From a virus, in IMG/VR virus record IMGVR_UViG_3300003629_000021, positions 1-20,647 of that record: a DNA stretch of 20,647 nucleotides; one strand, written 5' to 3'. Both the position numbers and the translations under genes were made by a program. Positions 14,955 through 20,447 of this stretch are shown piece by piece. The notes under the pieces were generated by a model. It saw nothing but the letters and a program-made list of their open reading frames with translations, was not told the origin of the DNA and made no database searches. Numbering within the stretch: position 1 is the first letter of the stretch; each line of letters starts with the position of its first letter.

Positions 14955-14999
14955 GGTAGGCTCGCATTGGCTCTGCTGGTTCGATTCCAGCCCTACCAA
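14955..14999 (+). other. tRNA-like minihelix (T arm plus acceptor stem)
   Basis: A consensus T arm is present: stem GCTGG (14975-14979), loop TTCGATT (14980-14986), stem CCAGC (14987-14991). It carries the invariant TTC-R-A and the closing G-C pair. CCTACC follows at 14992-14997 and pairs perfectly with GGTAGG at 14955-14960. Only 14 nt lie between the two 5' stems, so the D and anticodon arms are missing. This may be a decayed tRNA, a tRNA mimic, or a viral attachment-like relic; no integrase is seen in the window. Confidence 0.4.
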
Positions 15000-15001
15000 T
15001 C

Positions 15002-15008
15002 AGGTGAT
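15002..15008 (+). promoter_or_regulatory. Shine-Dalgarno site AGGTGAT
   Basis: It is complementary to the 16S rRNA 3' end and ends six bases before the ATG at 15015. It sets that start, and it is unusual here because most genes look leaderless. Confidence 0.6.
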
Positions 15009-15014
15009 AACAAT

Positions 15015-15176
15015 ATGGTAGTCAAATTAGTGTTCGTCCTGCTCGTACTGGCAATCGTGCTTGCACTTTGCGTCATTGCGGCGTATCGGTACTTCGATAA
15101 TCAGGCAGAGCGAGAACACGAGAAAGAACTTCGAGAGATGGAGCAACGTGAGAAACTATTCGATGATGAGTTTTAG
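15015..15176 (+). CDS. Small single-pass membrane protein with charged tail, 53 aa
   Basis: The ATG at 15015 is chosen over an upstream TTG because of the Shine-Dalgarno site just before it and because the upstream part overlaps the tRNA-like element. One transmembrane helix spans residues 3-24 (VKLVFVLLVLAIVLALCVIAAY). A highly charged helical tail follows (EREHEKELREMEQREKLFDDEF) that could form a coiled coil in the cytoplasm. The tail resembles SPFH coiled coils in character, and the SPFH gene is next door, so an interaction is possible but unproven. Confidence 0.7.
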   Translation: MVVKLVFVLLVLAIVLALCVIAAYRYFDNQAEREHEKELREMEQREKLFDDEF

Positions 15177-15214
15177 CAAGACTTAAATATATACCCACCC
15201 TCTATACAGATACA

Positions 15215-15670
15215 ATGTCACGACGCCCCTACATAGAACAACTCAAAATTGCAGATGAATACCGCACAGGTCGCTCAATGAGCAGTCGCCCGAAGGGATA
15301 CATCTCAGGCGCATTGAGTAAGGAAGTCGTCGGAATGGACGGACGGCTCGATTACTTCCGAGCGGAGTGCCGGGAGTGCGGTCAGAAGCATATTACGCGA
15401 CGTGGTGAGAAGTCTTCACGTTATTACGCCTGCCGAGAATGCGGGACGTGGCATCACATCAACAAAGGCTTCTTCAACCACGACAGATTCGAGACGAAAC
15501 CTCTCACAAACGAAGAATTTAGCGAGCAACTGTACCGCATCCGACTCGCATACAGCAAGTCCTCCTTTGACGAGGATGGCTCGTGGTTTTACGGAAGCAA
15601 AGAGTATCTCCGTGAGAAGGCAAGCGGAGACTTTTGGGAGACGGTCAAACCCATCGAGGAAGTTCAATGA
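15215..15670 (+). CDS. Zinc-ribbon protein, 151 aa
   Basis: An ACTTAAATATATA box at 15181 lies about 32 nt before the ATG, so the mRNA is nearly leaderless. A central zinc ribbon is formed by CRECGQKH and YACRECGTWHH (about residues 51-80). The N-terminus is basic and the C-terminal part is aromatic and charged (DGSWFYGSKEYLREKASGDFWE). The ribbon suggests nucleic-acid or protein binding, but no specific family is recognised. It ends in an ATGA overlap with the next gene. Confidence 0.75.
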   Translation: MSRRPYIEQLKIADEYRTGRSMSSRPKGYISGALSKEVVGMDGRLDYFRAECRECGQKHITRRGEKSSRYYACRECGTWHHINKGFFNHDRFETKPLTNEEFSEQLYRIRLAYSKSSFDEDGSWFYGSKEYLREKASGDFWETVKPIEEVQ

Positions 15671-15828
15671 AGGAGCCTACTGGCATCCTCTATCTCATTG
15701 CGATAGTGCTGATGCTTGGCTCGTGGCTCCCGTTTATTCCACTCACGGCGCTCTGGATAGGGTGGCTGTTCTTCGTGGCAGGGTTCGTCTCGGACATATA
15801 CCACAACTATTATAAGGATGGCGAGTGA
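15667..15828 (+). CDS. Two-helix membrane protein, 53 aa
   Basis: The ATGA overlap with the previous stop sets the start at 15667. Two hydrophobic helices are seen: about 6-22 (GILYLIAIVLMLGSWLP) and 24-41 (IPLTALWIGWLFFVAGF). A short polar tail (YHNYYKDGE) follows. The codons for NYYK hold a TTATAA box 28 nt before the ATG at 15838. Function unknown. Confidence 0.72.
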   Translation: MKEPTGILYLIAIVLMLGSWLPFIPLTALWIGWLFFVAGFVSDIYHNYYKDGE

Positions 15829-15837
15829 AGTAAGAGT

Positions 15838-15972
15838 ATGTCACGAAGCAATTTCAGGCAGATTTGTGTGAGTCGGGATGATGGCGAGTGCCTCGTCCCA
15901 ACCTGCGATAATCCTGTCACGGCAGACCCCGATGGGGCAGGTGAAGTTCACCACATTGACCGAAAGGTTTAA
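15838..15972 (+). pseudogene. Orphan 5' fragment of the HNH-RNA ligase
   Basis: This 44-aa frame starts MSRSNFRQICVSRDDGECLV, continues through VPTC and HHIDRK, and stops in the HEG3 promoter. It aligns with the start of the full ligase at 16788 (MRRSKFRETVFERDNHNCIV, VPAC, HHIIERK), including both zinc cysteines and the HH of the HNH motif. The fragment breaks off just after that motif, where GACCGAAAGG is both coding sequence and promoter. It keeps its own TATAA box (15810) at leaderless spacing, so a short peptide may still be made. The two copies differ at many positions, so this is not a simple recent duplication. It is most likely the original ligase start, cut off when HEG3 arrived with a divergent ligase. 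Confidence 0.75.
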
Positions 15973-15975
15973 GTA
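15960..15975 (+). promoter_or_regulatory. Strong promoter of HEG3 at the insertion junction
   Basis: CCGAAAGGTTTAAGTA, identical to the promoters at 1352 and 10131. TTAAGTA is 28 nt before the ATG at 15997. Its first half also codes for the last residues of the HNH fragment. Confidence 0.75.
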
Positions 15976-15996
15976 CCATTAGGTGCTACACTATGT

Positions 15997-16767
15997 ATGG
16001 GAAGTATATGCGAAACTTGCGGTGATGAATTTAAGTGTCTATATAAGTCTCACTACTACAAGAAGCCGTCCCACAAACCAAACGAATGGCCATCTTGTCC
16101 AGACTGTGGAGAGAGATATAAAAGATTGGGAGGGCATTGGAAATATAACCCGACACATAGACCAGAGTTGTCTAATACACAACACAAGATTGTTACAGGT
16201 CTGTTAATGGGTGATGGACATATAAAGGAAGATTCATCAACCTCATATTTGCAGGTTAATATGACAAATAGAAGATACTTGGAGATGCTCAATACGCAGT
16301 TTGGGTGTCTATCTACTAATAATATACATCTTGCAGTTAGTGCAAAGAAAGTTGCAGAACAAACAAGAGAATCAGAATTTAGTAATTCTGCAACTGAAGA
16401 CTCGTGTAAAGATGTTTATAATTGGCGAACACGAAATCACCCCATCTTTAATGAGTACCGGCAGTGGTATTCTTCTGGAAAAAAGGTTTTCCCAAGCGAT
16501 ATAGAACTATCACCAACAGTTTTGAAGCATTGGTATTGTTCTGATGGAAATATCAATACAAGTGAGAATAGAGGTACTCTACGAATTGGAGTTCAAAGTC
16601 AAAAGAAGGAGAGGATAGAGGAATTGTTTAGTTCCAGAAACTTACCTGAGCCTTCTTGGGATAGGGGAAGCATTTGGTTTACAGTAGATGATAGTGAAAA
16701 AATGTATAAATATATGGGAGATGCGCCAGACGGATTTGAGTATAAGTGGCCAAAACGTTTAAGGTAG
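15997..16767 (+). CDS. LAGLIDADG homing endonuclease (HEG3)
   Basis: The product has 256 aa. Two zinc-knuckle modules stand in tandem at the N-terminus (Cys5/Cys8 to KPSH, then Cys34/Cys37 to NPTH), whereas HEG1 and HEG2 have one each. The LAGLIDADG motifs are IVTGLLMGDG (65-74, Asp73) and VLKHWYCSDG (175-184, Asp183). It is strongly AT-rich. An overlapping ATG at 15993 is in another frame. It sits between a fragment and a full copy of the HNH-RNA ligase start, so it probably homes into that ligase gene. Its terminal codons (KRLR plus stop) carry GTTTAAGGTAG, a TATA box for the ligase that follows. Confidence 0.88.
   Translation: MGSICETCGDEFKCLYKSHYYKKPSHKPNEWPSCPDCGERYKRLGGHWKYNPTHRPELSNTQHKIVTGLLMGDGHIKEDSSTSYLQVNMTNRRYLEMLNTQFGCLSTNNIHLAVSAKKVAEQTRESEFSNSATEDSCKDVYNWRTRNHPIFNEYRQWYSSGKKVFPSDIELSPTVLKHWYCSDGNINTSENRGTLRIGVQSQKKERIEELFSSRNLPEPSWDRGSIWFTVDDSEKMYKYMGDAPDGFEYKWPKRLR
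16755..16766 (+). promoter_or_regulatory. Promoter ACGTTTAAGGTA at the 3' end of HEG3
   Basis: TTAAGGTA starts 29 nt before the ATG at 16788. It favours that ATG over the one at 16782 and would let the ligase be transcribed even if the original promoter is now separated. Confidence 0.6.
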
Positions 16768-16787
16768 TTGCCGTGTAATAGATGAAT

Positions 16788-17825
16788 ATGAGACGAAGCA
16801 AATTTCGAGAAACAGTATTCGAGCGGGATAACCACAACTGCATAGTCCCAGCGTGTTCTAAGGATGCTGTAGATGCACACCATATAATCGAGCGTAAGTT
16901 ATGGTACGACGGCGGCTACATTACGCCGAATGGAGCGAGCGTCTGCAATCAGCATCACAGGCTCGCAGAGGATAATGTGATTCCTCCGCAAGCGTTCTGG
17001 CGATGGGCGGGTGTGGAGAAGACGCCACTACCAGAAAGCATCAGCCATATGCACAGGAACGACGTGGATAAGTGGGGTGAGCCACTCCCTGCGCCTCCGT
17101 GGAGACAGCACCGCTCTCGTATCAAATATCCAAGTACGCGGCATCTCCCGTGGTCACACGAGCGGGATACCGATGATACTGCACACGAGCAGGTGGATAA
17201 CTTTATCGACTATCCACTCGTTGCAACCGTCAAGATGGACGGAGGCAACGCAATGCTTGTGAAAGATACGGATAATCCCGTTCGAGCGAGGAATGGTCGG
17301 CAGGCCAACAAGGAGCATTTCGATATGGCGAAGCAATGGTATTGGGAGAACAACCTCTACGAGAAGATACCCGAGCATCTGCAAATCTTCGGAGAGTGGC
17401 TATATGCGAAGCACAGCATTCATTACGGATGCAACTGCGAGGAAGAATGTGAAGACGTTGGGCCAGCACTTCGGGATTATTTCCAAGTGTTCGGCGTGTA
17501 CGATACTCGCTATGACCTGTGGCTCGGTTGGCACGAGACGACGGCAATCGCGGAAGAATTGGACCTGACGCTTGCTCCACCAGCCACGCCGCCTGCCTAC
17601 TCGATAGGAGAATTTGACAATTCGTATGAATTTTGGGATTATGCTTATGGATTGTCACAAAACGTCGTGAACCAAGGGCACGAGGGTATCGTCATCCGTT
17701 CAGCATTGCCCTTCCAGTATGGGCAGATTGAAGAACGCCTCGGCAAATACGTCAGGCCGGGTCACGTCAAAGAGGATGAAGAACATTGGAGTCATCGGGA
17801 GTTGGTTCAGAATCGACGGAGTTAA
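16788..17825 (+). CDS. HNH-RNA ligase fusion protein
   Basis: The start at 16788 (345 aa) follows leaderless spacing; an in-frame ATG at 16782 adds two residues. The N-terminal HNH-type zinc fold has C18-x4-C23, HHIIERKLW (His31, His32), Asn48 and C53-x2-HH (56-57). After a linker, an ATP-dependent RNA ligase domain begins with IKYPSTRHLPW. It has motif I VKMDGGNAML (Lys149), FGEWLYAKHSIHYG (Glu203), FQVFGVYD, the EGIVIR motif IV (Glu299) and motif V near LGKYVRPGHVK. I recall phage ligases with a similar front module. The HNH part may bind or process RNA and need not be a DNA nuclease. It is preceded by HEG3 and by a fragment of a related start. Confidence 0.87.
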   Translation: MRRSKFRETVFERDNHNCIVPACSKDAVDAHHIIERKLWYDGGYITPNGASVCNQHHRLAEDNVIPPQAFWRWAGVEKTPLPESISHMHRNDVDKWGEPLPAPPWRQHRSRIKYPSTRHLPWSHERDTDDTAHEQVDNFIDYPLVATVKMDGGNAMLVKDTDNPVRARNGRQANKEHFDMAKQWYWENNLYEKIPEHLQIFGEWLYAKHSIHYGCNCEEECEDVGPALRDYFQVFGVYDTRYDLWLGWHETTAIAEELDLTLAPPATPPAYSIGEFDNSYEFWDYAYGLSQNVVNQGHEGIVIRSALPFQYGQIEERLGKYVRPGHVKEDEEHWSHRELVQNRRS

Positions 17826-17828
17826 GTA
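17818..17828 (+). promoter_or_regulatory. Promoter of the methyltransferase
   Basis: GGAGTTAAGTA contains the ligase stop codon. TTAAGTA is 28 nt before the ATG at 17850, which decides the start in favour of 17850 over 17841. Confidence 0.65.
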
Positions 17829-17849
17829 CCCATAGCGCCAATGGAGAGT

Positions 17850-18770
17850 ATGGAGAACGTATTAGACTTATGTGCTGGCGCTGGTGGCTTGAGCCACGGA
17901 TTCGAGCAGGCAGGCTATCGAGTTCTCGCTGGTGTTGACGTATGGGATGATGCCTTAGAGACGTATCGCCTCAACCATCCGAGTGTCGGTCTTGAGGTAG
18001 ATATGCATTCCACCGAGCCAAGCGAGTTGCCTGTTGCAAAAGAGCAGGTCGATGTAGTTATCGGAGGCCCGCCGTGCAAGGGTTTCAGCCTCGCTGGTGA
18101 GCGGAAGGAAGACGACGAGCGGAATCAGTTGGTTGCACGGTTCCTCGATTACGTCGAGTATTTCGAGCCAGAGACGGTAGTGATGGAGAACGTGGTCGGG
18201 ATTCTCTCAATGGAGTTGTCCGGTTATGATGGAAGCGTGACAGATTATATTCACTCCCGTCTGCGGTCTATGGGTTTCGAGACGGACCACCAAACGCTTG
18301 ACGCAACGGACTACGGCATTGCTCAGACGAGGCGGCGTGTGTTCTTTATCGGAACCCGTGGACGCTTCCCGTCTTATCCACAGCCTACTACTCAGGACGA
18401 GGTTCAGGCTGTGTCGAGCGTTCTTGAGCAGGATTTCTCCGGCTCGCCTAATCATACGTTTACAAATCACCAGCAGTCTACGATTGACAAGATGGCGGCT
18501 ATCGACTACGAGGAATCAGTCTACGACTCCTACAAAGAGGCGTGGCGACGGCTTCATCCAGACAAGCCTGCGCCAACCATTAAGGAGAATCACAACGCAC
18601 CGTTTGTGCATTACTCGGAGGACCGAGTTGGCACGCCGCGAGAATGTGCGGCTATTCAGAGTTTCCCGAATGAATATGAGTTCGTGGGAACAAAGTCGAG
18701 CGTTCTCAAACAGATTGGCAACGCCGTGCCGCCTGCACTTGCAAAAGAGATTGCGAAAGGTTTAAGGTAA
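17850..18770 (+). CDS. C5-cytosine DNA methyltransferase
   Basis: This enzyme transfers a methyl group from S-adenosylmethionine to cytosine C5 in DNA. It has 306 aa from the ATG at 17850, with an alternative ATG at 17841. Motifs in order: I DLCAGAGGLSHGF (6-18), IV GGPPCKGFS with catalytic Cys76, VI ENV (113-115), VIII QTRRRVFFIG (159-168), a short variable target-recognition region (about 185-240), and X QIGNAVPPALA (288-298). All key residues are intact. No partner restriction enzyme is seen, so this is probably a protective orphan methylase. The recognition site cannot be read. Its last codons (AKGLR plus stop) form the promoter CGAAAGGTTTAAGGTA for the next gene. Confidence 0.95.
   Translation: MENVLDLCAGAGGLSHGFEQAGYRVLAGVDVWDDALETYRLNHPSVGLEVDMHSTEPSELPVAKEQVDVVIGGPPCKGFSLAGERKEDDERNQLVARFLDYVEYFEPETVVMENVVGILSMELSGYDGSVTDYIHSRLRSMGFETDHQTLDATDYGIAQTRRRVFFIGTRGRFPSYPQPTTQDEVQAVSSVLEQDFSGSPNHTFTNHQQSTIDKMAAIDYEESVYDSYKEAWRRLHPDKPAPTIKENHNAPFVHYSEDRVGTPRECAAIQSFPNEYEFVGTKSSVLKQIGNAVPPALAKEIAKGLR
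18754..18769 (+). promoter_or_regulatory. Promoter inside the methyltransferase 3' end
   Basis: CGAAAGGTTTAAGGTA. TTAAGGTA starts 28 nt before the ATG at 18790 and the box contains the methyltransferase stop codon. Confidence 0.68.
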
Positions 18771-18789
18771 TGGCCGAGAATTGTTAAAT

Positions 18790-18984
18790 ATGGAACGTGG
18801 ATACCAATACTACGCGGATAGAGTCTTTGAACAGGCGATGCTCGACCCTGAAGTTAACGCGCTCGATATGAACGAAGTTGTCGAGTATTCGGACGAGATT
18901 GCTGATTTGCTGGTTCTCGATGAAGACCGGCTTCGGAACGAGGTTGAGCGGATGGCCGAGATTCAGGTAATGTCAGCGTTCTGA
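18790..18984 (+). CDS. Small acidic helical protein, 64 aa
   Basis: The ATG at 18790 is chosen over an upstream TTG at 18781 because it fits leaderless spacing from the promoter at 18754. The product is acidic and helical (YADRVFEQAMLDPEVNALDM, SDEIADLLVLDEDRLRNEV). No recognised domain. Its stop overlaps the next ATG (TGATG), so the two are co-translated. Confidence 0.7.
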   Translation: MERGYQYYADRVFEQAMLDPEVNALDMNEVVEYSDEIADLLVLDEDRLRNEVERMAEIQVMSAF

Positions 18985-19481
18985 TGACGTGGAACAATCC
19001 GCCAGCACAGGTGAAGGCGCTGTCAGAAATGTGCCAAGATGGAGAAGCAACTCCGCGAGAGGTGATGCTACTATATAAAGGATTCGAGGACCACGGCACG
19101 CTTGACGTATCGCCGGACAGAATGTATACTGCTCTTGAGAATCGACAGCGGGAAGACCTGTCGGTACTCGTGTCGATGCTCGTGGCAGACGATTCCTACG
19201 GGTCAAAGTGGACAGCAGTCTGTCGATATGTTGGCTTTCAGGAGTTCCCGTGGCAACAGGACCGCTCCTACGAGGATACATCAGTTGACGAGGTAGTTGA
19301 TTCAAATATCAGCGATGTAGACATTCTCGAAATCGCAGAGGAACTCGACGGAGACGGGATGTCGCTGATGGGAGAACTGCCGGATGCTGTCCTTAATGAA
19401 CATATCCCTGACGACTTGCCGGACGAGGAAGTGCGAAGTGTCGTATCGAGTAAGTGTGCGAATGCGCTTCGTAAGAGTTAA
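18984..19481 (+). CDS. Unknown protein sharing an end module with the RNA ligase
   Basis: The product has 165 aa and starts in a TGATG overlap. The N-terminal part has no recognised domain. The C-terminal 50 residues (LMGELPDAVLNEHI, then VRSVVSSKCANALRKS) resemble the extreme C-terminus of the RNA ligase at 7161 (MMRELPEAVIRDMA, then FRSLTSSRCASVLRQM). The shared pattern is LP-D/E-AV followed by SS-K/R-CA-x-x-LR. This may be a small interaction module. The stop lies in the TTAAGTGG box of the next gene. Confidence 0.75.
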   Translation: MTWNNPPAQVKALSEMCQDGEATPREVMLLYKGFEDHGTLDVSPDRMYTALENRQREDLSVLVSMLVADDSYGSKWTAVCRYVGFQEFPWQQDRSYEDTSVDEVVDSNISDVDILEIAEELDGDGMSLMGELPDAVLNEHIPDDLPDEEVRSVVSSKCANALRKS

Positions 19482-19505
19482 GTGGATAGTCGAGTAAGTA
19501 GAAGT

Positions 19506-20270
19506 ATGAGCAAAGAAGTAGACCAAATGCTGTCGAACCTTGAAGCGATTAAGAACGGGACCGACCCTCGTGAGAAGGAGGAAGAAGCGGTTGTCACTCA
19601 GGCAGAGAGCAAGCCTATTCCGGTTTCGGAGAAGGACGACGCGCTTGAGATGGCAAAAGCGGAAGCAGACCGCCTCTACGACGAATATCCCGAGTTGGCA
19701 GACCACCTCCCTCGCTCGAACCTGCATATGGGCGTGGCTCGATGGGATGGTCGAAACGGGTACTGCAAGTATAATGCTCGGTTCGGCGGCAAGCGTCGAT
19801 TCAACAAGCAGGTAACGCAGACTCGACGCAGTAGTGGGCATCACATCAATGTTATCAACGAGAAGATTTTCGAGCAGGGCAACATTGATGATTATCTCGA
19901 TACCATTCGGCACGAGGTGGCCCACGCTGTCGTCTACGAGATGCACGGCTGTTCGCAGAAGCACAACCATAACTGGAAGGCGCTTGCCGCGAAGTTGGGA
20001 GCCGACCCATCGAGTTGCCACAATAAGCGTGACCGCTCCGACGAATACAAGTATTATCTTGGATGCCCGAATTGCGGTTGTAAAGCGGGCAAGACTCGCC
20101 GGAGCAAAGTTATCAAACAACCATTTAACAGGAAGTGCGGGCGATGCGGAGAGTCCGGTATGGTGTCGTTCGACGCAGGAGACGAAATGCCTGACGAGAA
20201 CGGAACGGTCGCTGTTGAAAGTCTCGCTTGGGATAATCGAAGCGAATGGTACGACGAGGGAATGCCGTGA
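19506..20270 (+). CDS. SprT-like zinc metalloprotease
   Basis: The ATG at 19506 is 28 nt after a TTAAGTGG box (19478), giving 254 aa. The zinc protease core is RHEVAHAVVYEMHG (His136, Glu137, His140) plus a third ligand in HNHNWKALA (His155), as in SprT/Spartan proteins. A C-terminal zinc ribbon (CPNCGC at 187-192, CGRCGESG at 211-218) is also typical of that family. Spartan enzymes cut proteins crosslinked to DNA, so a repair role is likely; many haloviruses and archaea carry relatives. The N-terminal 60 residues are charged and helical. It overlaps the next gene by GTGA. Confidence 0.9.
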   Translation: MSKEVDQMLSNLEAIKNGTDPREKEEEAVVTQAESKPIPVSEKDDALEMAKAEADRLYDEYPELADHLPRSNLHMGVARWDGRNGYCKYNARFGGKRRFNKQVTQTRRSSGHHINVINEKIFEQGNIDDYLDTIRHEVAHAVVYEMHGCSQKHNHNWKALAAKLGADPSSCHNKRDRSDEYKYYLGCPNCGCKAGKTRRSKVIKQPFNRKCGRCGESGMVSFDAGDEMPDENGTVAVESLAWDNRSEWYDEGMP

Positions 20271-20431
20271 CTCAATGCGAGATTTGCGGGCAGTACGTGA
20301 AGCAGAAGTGGGGCTATAAGTTGATACCGCGTGACGCAAGCGGTGTGAAGTGGTTCTGCTCGGAGGACCATCGCTCGGAGTATCGTTCAACGTGGGACGA
20401 GTCGAGCGTACCGGAAGACTTAAGGCGGTAG
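20267..20431 (+). CDS. Small treble-clef zinc protein, 54 aa
   Basis: The GTG start lies in a GTGA overlap with the SprT stop. The product has CEICGQYV at the front and WFCSEDHRSEY later, a CxxC...C-x2-H/D arrangement like small treble-clef fingers (MYM/TRASH type). The overlap suggests it is made together with the protease. No specific function recognised. Confidence 0.68.
   Translation: MTQCEICGQYVKQKWGYKLIPRDASGVKWFCSEDHRSEYRSTWDESSVPEDLRR
20420..20427 (+). promoter_or_regulatory. Promoter TTAAGGCG of the 32-aa gene
   Basis: GACTTAAGG lies at the end of the zinc-protein gene, 28 nt before the ATG at 20448. It is a weaker match than most. Confidence 0.5.
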
Positions 20432-20447
20432 CAATGTAAGTAATGGT

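Noticed and set aside
14955-14999. A functional tRNA gene or an integration attachment site
   Set aside because: There is no room for D and anticodon arms, and no integrase gene is present in the window, so only a tRNA-like remnant is claimed.
14967-15014. N-terminal extension of the 15015 membrane protein from a TTG start
   Set aside because: It would translate through the tRNA-like element and ignore the good Shine-Dalgarno site before the ATG at 15015.
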